Positions 35,333 to 43,788 of a DNA stretch of 64,000 nt are shown piece by piece. Where the stretch lies: positions 467,342-531,341 of the forward strand of contig NZ_SMRP01000001.1 of the NCBI RefSeq assembly GCF_004353915.1, written 5' to 3'. Position 1 is the stretch's first letter. The number at the start of each line of letters is the position of its first letter. Below the pieces are notes generated by a model that worked only from the letters and a program-made list of their open reading frames with translations, did no database searches and had not been told where the DNA came from. Origin of the DNA: Paraburkholderia silviterrae (GTDB lineage: Bacteria > Pseudomonadota > Gammaproteobacteria > Burkholderiales > Burkholderiaceae). The position numbers and the translations under genes were made by a program.

Positions 35333-36286
35333 TCAGGCGGCTTGGGTGCAATGGTTCGGCATGCTGAGCGCCGCCTCGTCGGCTGCGAGCGCTTGCGGAA
35401 TGGATTCCTTGAGAAAGTCGACGAAGGTCCGAATCTTGGCGTCGAGATATTGCCGCGACGCGTACATCGCGTACACCCTGAGCTGCTGGAGCCGATAGTC
35501 CGGCAAGACCCGCAGCAAAGAACCGTTGCGCAGCGCGGGGACCGCCGACGACATCGGCAGCGAGCCGATGCCCACCCCCTCGCGCAGCGCGGCGGCAAGG
35601 GCGTCGGCAACATTGACCTGGAATGTCGAGGGCGGCAATTCGAACGTCTCGGCTCCGCCCGGCCCCTCGAGGTGCCAGCGCTCACGCGGAAAGACCGGCG
35701 TGATGAGCTGCAGACAGGCATGGTCCGCGAGCTCGGCAACGCTGTGCGGCGTGCCGCGCTCGCGCAGGTAGCCGGGCGAAGCGCACAGCACGCTGTGCAC
35801 CACGCCCAGCGTCTGCGAGACGAGCGCCGAGTCGGGCAACGCCGTCGAGCTCAGCTGCAAGGTCACGTCATAGCCTTCGTCGAGCAGGTCGGGCACGTGC
35901 TGCGAGAGCGTGAGCTCCACCGAGACCGACAGATAGCGCTTCTGGTACTGCATGACCGCGGGCACGACATAGGCTTGCCCGAAGCTCGTCGTGGCATGGA
36001 CCCGCAGCCTGCCGGACGGCAGCGCCTGCGCGTCGCCGGCCTCGGCTTCCGCCTGGTCGATGTACGCGAGAATCTGCTCGCAGCGTCGAAGATAGCGTTC
36101 GCCGGCCTCGGTGAGGGCGACGCGGCGGGTACTCCGGTTGAGCAGTCGCGTCTGCAGATGCGTCTCCAGGCTCGCCACTGCGCGCGACGCAAATGCGGTC
36201 GTAATATCCAGGCGGTGTGCGGCGGCAGTGAAGCTGCCTTCTTCGGCAACGCGGGCGAAGATCCGCATGCAGTTCAGCGTATCCAT
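35333..36286 (-). CDS. LysR-family transcriptional regulator
   Basis: This 317-residue regulator has MDTLNCMRIFARVAEEGSFTAAAHRLDITTAFASRAVASLETHL at the N-terminus (helix-turn-helix about 5-45) followed by a LysR effector domain. It belongs to the large CrgA/DsdC-like group (VFPRERWHLEGP segment). The start at 36286 gives the standard N-terminus; an ORF extension to 36379 is not protein-like. It is on the same strand as the FAD oxidoreductase gene upstream but is separated from it by that gene's terminator, so it is an independent unit. Confidence 0.9.
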   Translation of the reverse strand: MDTLNCMRIFARVAEEGSFTAAAHRLDITTAFASRAVASLETHLQTRLLNRSTRRVALTEAGERYLRRCEQILAYIDQAEAEAGDAQALPSGRLRVHATTSFGQAYVVPAVMQYQKRYLSVSVELTLSQHVPDLLDEGYDVTLQLSSTALPDSALVSQTLGVVHSVLCASPGYLRERGTPHSVAELADHACLQLITPVFPRERWHLEGPGGAETFELPPSTFQVNVADALAAALREGVGIGSLPMSSAVPALRNGSLLRVLPDYRLQQLRVYAMYASRQYLDAKIRTFVDFLKESIPQALAADEAALSMPNHCTQAA

Positions 36287-36548
36287 CTGATGTAAGAAGC
36301 AGGGAGGGCATAGGGGCGCCGGAATCGCCAGACCCGCGCGCCAGCAGCGCTTCGGTTCGAGCTCCGTGCATGTACACACAGGACGCCCATGAGCCAGGTC
36401 CTGCGCGATCTGACACCGCCAAGCTTACCATCCATGCCGACGCGACGTGCATGGCGCGGCACTGCCTGCCGTCATCGAGCCACTTCCTCGCGGCGCTCCG
36501 CAGCCGGCGGCATGCCCGCCGTTTCCCGGACGCCTCCCGCGCAAGAGA

Positions 36549-36574
36549 TAAAAAAAAGCCCGACTCAGTCGGGC
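36549..36574 (-). terminator. Intrinsic terminator of the oxidoreductase operon
   Basis: On the minus strand GCCCGAC-TGA-GTCGGGC is followed by nine T residues. It lies 58 bp past the stop of the FAD oxidoreductase gene and is a textbook Rho-independent terminator. Confidence 0.92.
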
Positions 36575-36631
36575 CAAATTTCGAAGTACCAGGAGACTCC
36601 ATTCAACAAGGAAGGAGACGACACGCCTGAA

Positions 36632-37804
36632 CTACACGACGTTCTTTTCGACGATGGGATGGTTCTCCAACACACGGTCCCAGCTCAGCGAAGACAGGTC
36701 CAGGGTCGCGTATTTCCCGCCGATAATGAGCTCGCTCACGCCGCGGCCCGTTGCGGGCCCCTGCTGCAGGCCATGACCGCTGTAGCCGTTTGCGAACACG
36801 CAGTTATCGATCTCCGGGTGATAGCCGATGATCGCGTTATGGTCGAATACGTTGTACTCGTAGTAGCCCGACCAGCAATTCTCAACGCGCAGCGCCTCGA
36901 ATTCCGGTACCCGATGCGCCAGAGTCGGCCAGATCACTTCGTCGAACAAATTGTGATCGACTTCGTCGAGCGGCAGATCGTTCGGGTCGTTCTCTTCGCC
37001 CGGCGAGGTCCCGGTGATATACGTCTTGCCTTCGGGGCGGAAATAAACGCCGGTGGGATCGATGAGCAGCGGGCTGTTCGTGAGCCGTGCCGGCGACGAC
37101 ACGTTGAAGATGCTGCGACGCCGGGCATACACCGGAATGTCGATGCCCATCATTTCGGAAATGCGGCGCGTCCACGCTCCAGCGGCGTTCACGAGCGTAT
37201 CGCAGGCGTAGCGCTCTGCGTTGCTCGCCAGCACGTGCGTGACCTTGCGGCCGTCCAGCTCGAGACCGGTCACCTCCGCAGCAACATAACGCACGCCCAG
37301 CGCCTGTGCCTTCTTGCGCAGCGCCTGCACGAGCCCATAGCCGTCGAACCAGCCCTCGCCGCTGAGACCGTAAGCGCCGGCAACGATATCGTCCACGTTC
37401 AGCCAGGGGAACTTCTCTTTGAGCGCGTCCGGCGAGAGCAGCGCGATGTCCGCCCCCAGACTCGTTTGCAGTGCGTGGTTTTCGCGCAGCGTGGCTTCGC
37501 CCGTCGAGGTGGCCAGAAACAGGTAGCCGCCCTCATGCAAGTCGATGGATGGCTTATGGCCCTCCACTTCGAGCCGGTCGCCGATACTGCGCAGGAATTC
37601 AATGCCGTACAGCGACATCTGAATGGACAGCGGCGTGGAGAATTGCTGCCGGATGGAAGCCGCCGATAGCGCCGACGACGACCTAGCATAGCTCGGGTCA
37701 CGCTCGATGACCGTCACGGCAATCGTCGGATCCGACGCGCGCAAAAAGTAAGCGATAGAACTACCGATGACCCCGCCGCCAACGATAACGACTTTTGCAC
37801 TCAC
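36632..37804 (-). CDS. FAD-dependent oxidoreductase (DAO family), possible L-pipecolate oxidase
   Basis: This 390-residue flavoprotein of the D-amino-acid-oxidase/glycine-oxidase fold has the FAD-binding motif VVIVGGGVIGSSIAYFL at residues 5-21, the ERDPSYARSSSALSAASIRQQFS segment, a mid-protein VNAAGAWTRRISEMMG and a C-terminal HGLQQGPATGRGVSELI. GTG at 37804 is chosen: GGAG lies 6 bp upstream and the fold begins at once. It lies downstream of an ALDH7-type gene, as L-pipecolate oxidase (AmaA) does in Pseudomonas putida, so oxidation of pipecolate or another secondary amino acid is plausible but unproven. Confidence 0.85.
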   Translation of the reverse strand: MSAKVVIVGGGVIGSSIAYFLRASDPTIAVTVIERDPSYARSSSALSAASIRQQFSTPLSIQMSLYGIEFLRSIGDRLEVEGHKPSIDLHEGGYLFLATSTGEATLRENHALQTSLGADIALLSPDALKEKFPWLNVDDIVAGAYGLSGEGWFDGYGLVQALRKKAQALGVRYVAAEVTGLELDGRKVTHVLASNAERYACDTLVNAAGAWTRRISEMMGIDIPVYARRRSIFNVSSPARLTNSPLLIDPTGVYFRPEGKTYITGTSPGEENDPNDLPLDEVDHNLFDEVIWPTLAHRVPEFEALRVENCWSGYYEYNVFDHNAIIGYHPEIDNCVFANGYSGHGLQQGPATGRGVSELIIGGKYATLDLSSLSWDRVLENHPIVEKNVV

Positions 37805-37952
37805 GACTTGCTCCAGATTCCAGATAGCCAGGCACACCGCGCGGGAAGCCGGTCCAGTGGCGAGGCAACTACGCGCTCCATCGCAAGATGCATTGGCTCG
37901 CGCGCTGCCCAGCCCCCTGAAAGTCTCCCCACGCCCAGAGTGAGTTTTATTG

Positions 37953-39452
37953 TTAGTCGATGTTGAAATCGATGCCTTGCGCGAGTGGCAGCGCCGATGA
38001 GAAGTTCACCGTATTCGTTGCGCGCCGCATGTAGGCCTTCCACGCATCCGAGCCCGACTCGCGGCCGCCGCCGGTCTCTTTCTCGCCGCCGAATGCGCCA
38101 CCGATTTCCGCACCGCTCGGGCCAATGTTCACATTGGCAATGCCGCAATCGCTGCCCGACGCGGAAAGGAAGCGCTCGCTCTCGCGCAGGTCGGTCGTGA
38201 AGACGCACGACGACAGCCCGTGGTGCGCAGCATTGTTTGCCTCGATTGCGTCTTCGAAGCGGCTGTACTTGAGCACATAGAGAATCGGCGCGAACGTTTC
38301 AGTCAGCACGATCGCGGTTTGCGCAGGCATCTCGACAATGGCCGGGCGCACATAGAAGCCCTTTTCGTTGCCCGCGACCGCATGGCGTTCGCCGCCAAAA
38401 ACCTTGCCGCCTTCCTGCTTTGCCTGCCCGAGTGCGGCTTGCATGCGATTGAACGACTGCTCGTCGATGAGCGGCCCCATCAGCGTGCCCTGCTCCAGCG
38501 GGTTGCCAATCGAGACCTTGCTGTAGAGCGTCTTCAACCGTTCCACAGTCTGCTCATAGACGCTCTCATGAACGAACAGGCGGCGCAGCGTCGTGCAACG
38601 CTGGCCGGCGGTGCCCACCGCCGAGAACAGGATGCCGCGCAGCGCCAGTTCCATGTCGGCCGTGCCCGAAACGATGCCGGCGTTGTTGCCGCCGAGCTCC
38701 AGAATCGTGCGGCCAAAGCGGCGCGCGACTTCCACGCCAACGGCGCGGCCCATTTCGGTGCTGCCCGTGGCGCTCACGATGTTCGAGCGCGGATCGGCCA
38801 CCAGCTTCGCGCCCACGTCGCGGCCGCCATTGATGAGGCTCGTGAGCCCTTCGGGCGCCCCGCCGAATTCCTTGAGCGCATCCTGAAGAATCTTGTCGAC
38901 GGCCAATGCGGTCAGCGGCGTCTTCTCCGAAGGCTTCCAGATGACCGCGTTACCGCACACCAAGGCGAGCGCCGCATTCCACGACCATACGGCGGCCGGA
39001 AAGTTGAACGCCGAGATGACCGTGCAAACGCCCATCGGATGCCACGTCTCGGCCATGCGGTGACCCGGACGCTCCGACGCGATGGTCAAACCATAGAGCT
39101 GACGCGAGAGACCCACCGCGAAGTCGCAGATGTCGATCATCTCCTGCACTTCGCCCAGCCCTTCCTGGAGGATCTTGCCGGTCTCGAGGGTGATGATGCT
39201 GCCCAGCGCGTGCTTGCGCTCGCGCAGCTTGTTGCCCAGCACGCGGACCAGTTCGCCGCGCCGCGGCGCCGGCACGTTGCGCCAGGTCTTGAAAGCCTCG
39301 TGAGCTTTCGCCAGCGCGGCGTCGGCATCGGCGACGGACTGGCTCGCCACGCGGCCAATCAGCTCGCCATTGATGGGCGAATGAACGGCAATATCACCTG
39401 CTTCTGCGAGATGGGAAATGCCAAGTTCCGAAAGGATGGTAGATGCTTTCAC
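37953..39452 (-). CDS. amaB: ALDH7-type aldehyde dehydrogenase, likely 2-aminoadipate 6-semialdehyde dehydrogenase
   Basis: This 499-residue NAD(P) enzyme has catalytic Cys286 in GTAGQRCTTLRR, Glu252 in ILELGGNNAG, and HPMGVCTVISAFNFPAAVWSWNAALALVCGN. These are features of the ALDH7/antiquitin group, whose bacterial members oxidise 2-aminoadipate semialdehyde in lysine catabolism (AmaB). The FAD oxidoreductase gene follows after 148 bp and a periplasmic amino-acid-binding protein gene precedes it, which supports a lysine/pipecolate route. The symbol is offered by homology; other semialdehydes are possible. Confidence 0.82.
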   Translation of the reverse strand: MKASTILSELGISHLAEAGDIAVHSPINGELIGRVASQSVADADAALAKAHEAFKTWRNVPAPRRGELVRVLGNKLRERKHALGSIITLETGKILQEGLGEVQEMIDICDFAVGLSRQLYGLTIASERPGHRMAETWHPMGVCTVISAFNFPAAVWSWNAALALVCGNAVIWKPSEKTPLTALAVDKILQDALKEFGGAPEGLTSLINGGRDVGAKLVADPRSNIVSATGSTEMGRAVGVEVARRFGRTILELGGNNAGIVSGTADMELALRGILFSAVGTAGQRCTTLRRLFVHESVYEQTVERLKTLYSKVSIGNPLEQGTLMGPLIDEQSFNRMQAALGQAKQEGGKVFGGERHAVAGNEKGFYVRPAIVEMPAQTAIVLTETFAPILYVLKYSRFEDAIEANNAAHHGLSSCVFTTDLRESERFLSASGSDCGIANVNIGPSGAEIGGAFGGEKETGGGRESGSDAWKAYMRRATNTVNFSSALPLAQGIDFNID

Positions 39453-39470
39453 GGAGAAACCTCGTCGATG

Positions 39471-39484
39471 TTTCCGATAGGAAA
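39471..39484. promoter_or_regulatory. Small palindrome upstream of the aldehyde dehydrogenase gene
   Basis: TTTCC-GATA-GGAAA with a nearby TTAGGAAACTA, 18 bp before the gene start in a short AT-rich stretch. It may be a regulator half-site set overlapping the promoter. Confidence 0.4.
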
Positions 39485-39750
39485 TATTGATACTTTAGGA
39501 AACTATACACGCGGAGCCGGGCACGGGCAACGTTGTCAACGTCGCCAGCTGCGTTGCGCAGGAACCCCGCTCGTCAGGAAATCTCGCGGCGCACGCTGCG
39601 CGGCGGCGCGCCCCGCTCCCGGCCCAGCACGAAAATTTCGCATCGGAAACAATCATGCCGCGAAGTCGCTGGCAGCAGGGTCAATGGCACAGCTCGCGCC
39701 GGGGCGCCTGCCACGCTGGCTGGCAAGCCCCGGATTTCCGCGGACCGGGC

Positions 39751-40902
39751 TCAGTCCGTCGTCTTCGTCGTCACCGGCACCCAGGCAACGTCTTTCACCT
39801 GGTACATCGTCGAACTCGGGCTCTTGAGGTCGCCGGTCTGGGTGAAGGCAATCCGGCCCGTAATTCCCTGGTAGTCCGTCGACTTCAGTGCGGCATTGAA
39901 CTGCGCGGGGTTGACCGAGTTGGCCGTCTGCATCGCCTTGATGGCAACCCATGCCGCATCGTAGGCAAACGGCGCGTACGCCAGCATGTCCATGCCGTAT
40001 TTCTGCTTGAACTTCACCTCGAAATCGCGCCCTTTGGGCAACGCGCTCAGCGGCTGGCCGTACTCCCATACCGCGGCGCCGTTCGCCGCATCGCCGGCAA
40101 TCTTGATGAAGTTCGCGTCCTTCACGCCGCCGCCCGCGAGAAACTGGGCCTTGATGCCGAGCTGGCGCATGCGCTTGACCAGCATGGCCGCCTGCGTATC
40201 GAGACCGCCGAAGAAGACGAGGTCCGGATTGTGGCCCTTGATGGCGGTCAGTTGAGCCGAAAAGTCGACCGCCTTGTCGTTGGTGAACTCCCGGTCGACG
40301 ATCGTGCCGCCGTTTGCCTTGACGGCCTTGGCGAATTCGTCGGCCTCGCCCTGGCCGAATGCCGTGCGGTCGTCGATGATGGCGATTCGCTTCGCCTTGC
40401 TGACCGCCGCGGCGTACGCGCCTGCGTTGCCGGCGTTCTGCGAGTCCGTGGCGATCACCCGGTAGACAGTGCCGAAGCCGGCCTGAGTAATAGCCGGGTT
40501 CGTTGCCGCCGGGGTAATCATCGGAATGCCCGCTTTCGCGTAGATCTGCGATGCCGGCAGCGTCGTGCCGGAATTGAAGTGACCGACCACGACCGCGACG
40601 TGATCGTCGACGAGACGTTGGGCCACCTGCACGCTGACGCGAGGATCGCTCTGGTCGTCCTGGGAATCGACGACGAACTTGACTGCCTTGCCGCCGATGG
40701 TCGGATGGCTGGCATTCGCCTCATCGACTGCCATGCGCACGCCGTTTTCGATGTCCTTGCCATAAGCGGCGCCGCCACCCGTGAGCGGGCTCGCAACGCC
40801 AATCTTCACTTCGACCTGCTGGGCATTGACGGCCCCGGCCGCCAGCAGGAGAGAGACGGCAACCAGCGCAGGACGACAGGAAGTGCGAATACGAGCAACC
40901 AT
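39751..40902 (-). CDS. ABC-type branched-chain amino-acid-binding periplasmic protein (LivK/BraC type)
   Basis: This 383-residue protein has a signal peptide (about 1-27, ending VNAQ) and the type I periplasmic-binding fold: VEVKIGVASPLTGGGAAYGKDIENGVRMAVDEAN, VVGHFNSGTTLPASQIYAKAGIPMITPAATNP and FDVKFKQKYGMDMLAYAPFAYDAAW-like segments. The ATG at 40902 has AAAGGAAC upstream. No permease or ATPase genes adjoin it, so it must use a transporter encoded elsewhere. Its place ahead of the aldehyde dehydrogenase and amine oxidase genes suggests it binds the amino acid they degrade. Confidence 0.92.
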   Translation of the reverse strand: MVARIRTSCRPALVAVSLLLAAGAVNAQQVEVKIGVASPLTGGGAAYGKDIENGVRMAVDEANASHPTIGGKAVKFVVDSQDDQSDPRVSVQVAQRLVDDHVAVVVGHFNSGTTLPASQIYAKAGIPMITPAATNPAITQAGFGTVYRVIATDSQNAGNAGAYAAAVSKAKRIAIIDDRTAFGQGEADEFAKAVKANGGTIVDREFTNDKAVDFSAQLTAIKGHNPDLVFFGGLDTQAAMLVKRMRQLGIKAQFLAGGGVKDANFIKIAGDAANGAAVWEYGQPLSALPKGRDFEVKFKQKYGMDMLAYAPFAYDAAWVAIKAMQTANSVNPAQFNAALKSTDYQGITGRIAFTQTGDLKSPSSTMYQVKDVAWVPVTTKTTD

Positions 40903-41561
40903 TGGGCGTTCCTTTGATATCGGTATCGACACATCGCGCACCTCGCCAACCGCAGCGGGCTCCAGCGCGCGATATTCATCTCCCGCCTCAACACGCGGCG
41001 CCTGGCCCGCGTGCGGCGAAGATGCAAGGAGATTGTCGGCAGCCAATAGACCGGCATCAAACGATATCTATGCACGACCTGATGCGTTTTTGTCATCAAG
41101 TCCATGAGATCGGGGGATTCCGCGAGGTCTCTTGTGGGAGGCAGGGCACTGGGGAATACCCCGATCGAACCGGCGCCAGCCTATCAAGACGACGTGATGG
41201 CGCTCGTTGCGATGGGCTGAAATGCCCGCTCGCCCGCTCCTCACGGGCGTTTCTGGGCCGGTCGAATGGTGCCTGCCACGCCCTTTATAATTCGGCATCC
41301 GAACCATCAATCAGGGAATTTGTTCCGTTTGAACACAACTCCCCAGTTTCCAAACGTCTTCAGCGTGACGGCATAACAGGTTCGCAACAGCATTTCCCCA
41401 TGCGACTACGACACCGTGTCCAGCCAACCGCTCGCCAAGGTCCCGCAGGCCTAGCCTGCGGTGTGCATAGGAGAATTTTCGCGCGAACGATTCAAGGCTC
41501 ACCGCTGCCGTCAACGGGTTTCGCCTTATGAATGCGTTTCCTGGTATTTCTTGAGTCGATG
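40903..41561. other. Intergenic region without a supported gene
   Basis: About 660 bp with only long shadow-type ORFs lacking ribosome sites. A plus-strand TATAAT occurs at 41286-41291, but no good -35 element or plus-strand ORF follows before 42769. The promoter for the binding-protein gene should lie at the left edge. Confidence 0.45.
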
Positions 41562-41927
41562 CTAAGACGGCATGGAATCCAGGAAGACATAGAGCGCAGC
41601 AATCATCCCGTCGCGAACGATGATCACATCGATGCCCGTATAGTGGGGGGCCTCGCCGCGCGGGCCCGATCCCCACGCGAGGCGGCCGGCATTGTGCAGC
41701 GCTTGCGCCTCACCGATCGGCGTGTAGGCGAAATGCGGATGCGTGGCTCGAAGCTCGCCCGAGAATTTGTCGAGGGCATCGTGCCCAACGAATACACCTG
41801 GTGGCGCGTAGAGCACGCAGTCCTCCGTATAGAGTTCCTCAATAGCTGCGCGGCGACGCTTTGCGTCGCCTTCGCCGAATACCTCTTGCAGGTTGCGATA
41901 GAGCAGTTCGTTGATACGTTCGTTCAT
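41562..41927 (-). CDS. SnoaL/DUF4440-like NTF2-fold protein
   Basis: This 121-residue protein has the cone-shaped NTF2 fold. It starts MNERINELLYRNLQEVFGEGDAKRRRAAIEELYTEDCVLYAPPGVFVGHDALDKF and continues HFAYTPIGEAQALHNAGRLAWGSG and GIDVIIVRDGMIAALYVFLD. Such proteins act as small isomerases or hydrolases or have no known activity. GGAGAACC precedes the ATG at 41927. The neighbouring GST gene on the same strand may be co-regulated. Confidence 0.85.
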   Translation of the reverse strand: MNERINELLYRNLQEVFGEGDAKRRRAAIEELYTEDCVLYAPPGVFVGHDALDKFSGELRATHPHFAYTPIGEAQALHNAGRLAWGSGPRGEAPHYTGIDVIIVRDGMIAALYVFLDSMPS

Positions 41928-42008
41928 AATGGTTCTCCTTTCTGACTGGCTTGAGAGTACGCCTGATCAAATTGCGCGAATGGCTAAAAATCAGGACATT
42001 GCATTGCA

Positions 42009-42647
42009 CTACTGAGCGAGTGCCAGCGTTTTTTCGATGGCGGTGACGACAGCGGGCCGCGCGGCCATTTCTTCATGCCAGCGAGCGACAAATGGAAACT
42101 TGTCGAGAGTCGCGCCTATGGACTGATGACGCCACACCCACCCGAAATGAGCGATATCCGCAATGCTGTACCCGTCGCCGGCAACGTACGGGTCGCGTTC
42201 GAGAATCTCATTGAGAACGCCCAGCGTCCGCTCGACTTCCGCAAGCGCCTGCGACTTTGCCTCGGGTTGGGGCGACGGCTGCAGCGCAACCCGAAACGCC
42301 TGCCCAAACGCGGGGCTCAAGCCAGATGCGTGAAAGAAAAGCTGCTCAAAAACCCTGGCGCGCCGTTGGCCGTCCCGCGGCAGAAGTTGCCCGGTCTTTT
42401 CCGCGAGGTGGACGAGAATCGCGGCGGATTCGCCGATGACCAGATCGCCTTCGCCAGGAACGGAGCGGTCGACGAGAACCGGTACTTTCCCATTGCGATT
42501 CATGACCTTGAAGGCGGCGGTCTTGTGCTCGCCCCGGCGCAGGTCGACGGGTACGAGCCGATAAGCGAGTCCCATCTCTTCCAGTGCGATGGGAACTTTG
42601 ACGCTATTGGCAGTGGCGAACGCGTGAACTTCCAGCATGGTGCTCAT
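42009..42647 (-). CDS. Glutathione S-transferase family protein
   Basis: This 212-residue protein has an N-terminal thioredoxin-like domain (VHAFATANSVKVPIALEEMGLAYRLVPVDLRRGEHKTAAFKVMNRNGKVPVLVD, with the cis-Pro VPVL and GESAAILVHLAE motifs) and an all-helical C-terminal domain ending in VAGDGYSIADIAHFGWVWRH, the N-capping motif region. It resembles the YghU/YfcG-like or Ure2p-like bacterial GSTs. The ATG at 42647 has AAAGGAAAG upstream. A LysR gene is divergent from it. Confidence 0.9.
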   Translation of the reverse strand: MSTMLEVHAFATANSVKVPIALEEMGLAYRLVPVDLRRGEHKTAAFKVMNRNGKVPVLVDRSVPGEGDLVIGESAAILVHLAEKTGQLLPRDGQRRARVFEQLFFHASGLSPAFGQAFRVALQPSPQPEAKSQALAEVERTLGVLNEILERDPYVAGDGYSIADIAHFGWVWRHQSIGATLDKFPFVARWHEEMAARPAVVTAIEKTLALAQ

Positions 42648-42768
42648 GAGTCTTTCCTTTATGGGGTTTGATCGCCTGATGCGGCGAGCCGTGCGATGAG
42701 ACAAATCTATGGCAGCGTGCTACTTTCCGAAATAGAAATGACTGAAAACCATCGTTGCAAAATTGCCG

Positions 42769-43722
42769 ATGTCCAAGCTACCTGACTTTGAAGGGTTCGC
42801 GATGTTTGCGAAGGTCGCCGAAGAAGGCTCATTCGCCGCCGCTGCTGCGGCCATGGGCGTCTCCGTTGCCACGGTCTCGCGCGCCGTCACGCGTCTCGAG
42901 GAGCGGCTGGGCGGCCGGCTTTTTAACCGCACTTCACGGCGGCTCGCACTCACCGACTACGGCCACAGGCTGGCCGAGCGGGCCTCGAAGATCTACGCCG
43001 ACGCCGAAGAGGCCGAGGATTTCGCGCGCGAGACCTCAAGCCGCCCGCGCGGCCTCGTCAAGCTCGCGGCGCCGCTGTCTTTCGGCGCGCGCTGGATTGC
43101 CCCGCTGCTGCCGGAGTTTTTCCAGATCTATCCGGAGATCTGTGTCGAGCTGCATCTCACGGATACCCATGCCGACCTGATTGGCGACGGCTTCGACGCC
43201 GCTCTGCGCATCGCCATCATGGAAGATTCGTCACTCGCTGCACGTCTCATTGCCCCGGTGCGCCGGTTTGTCGTGGCGTCTCCCGCCTACTTGTCCCGCC
43301 ATGGCCGCCCGCAGCATCCGCATGATCTTGCCGCGCACCCGTGCCTGACCTACGCCAACCGGGGCAAGCGGGATGTCTGGCGCTTTACGCACAAGAGTGG
43401 CGAGGAATGCTCGATCACCCCTGCCGGAGCGTTGCGGGCAACCAGCGTGGAAGCGTTGCTACCCACGCTGCTCGCGGGACTGGCCATCACCGAGCTTCCC
43501 GAGTTCGTGGCGACGCAGTATTTCGTGGATCAACAGCTAGAACCGCTTTTGACGGATTGGCGCTTGCCCGAAGGCGGTCTGTATTTCGTCACGCCCACTG
43601 CCCGGGCACGCCCCGCAAAAGTGAGTGCGCTGGCCGACTTCTTCATCGCCAGGCTCACGCCGGCGCAATGGAGCGCCGAGGCGCAAATGGGCTGGCAGCC
43701 GCCAGGCCGTGGCGGCGGGTAA
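42769..43722 (+). CDS. LysR-family transcriptional regulator
   Basis: This 317-residue regulator has an N-terminal helix-turn-helix (FEGFAMFAKVAEEGSFAAAAAAMGVSVATVSRAVTRLEERLGGRLFNRTSRRLALTDYG) and an effector domain of the CrgA-like group. It is divergent from the GST gene over about 120 bp and probably controls it. The ATG at 42769 is preferred over TTG at 42763. Confidence 0.9.
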   Translation: MSKLPDFEGFAMFAKVAEEGSFAAAAAAMGVSVATVSRAVTRLEERLGGRLFNRTSRRLALTDYGHRLAERASKIYADAEEAEDFARETSSRPRGLVKLAAPLSFGARWIAPLLPEFFQIYPEICVELHLTDTHADLIGDGFDAALRIAIMEDSSLAARLIAPVRRFVVASPAYLSRHGRPQHPHDLAAHPCLTYANRGKRDVWRFTHKSGEECSITPAGALRATSVEALLPTLLAGLAITELPEFVATQYFVDQQLEPLLTDWRLPEGGLYFVTPTARARPAKVSALADFFIARLTPAQWSAEAQMGWQPPGRGGG

Positions 43723-43788
43723 TCCGCCTTGATGCGCGGGTGGATTCGGCGTCTAATCAGTTACGTGCAGGCGAAAGCGAGAGGCGAT

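Noticed and set aside
41286..41291. Plus-strand TATAAT suggesting a small-RNA promoter
   Set aside because: No matching -35 element, no downstream terminator hairpin with a T-run and no ORF; a chance match is likely.
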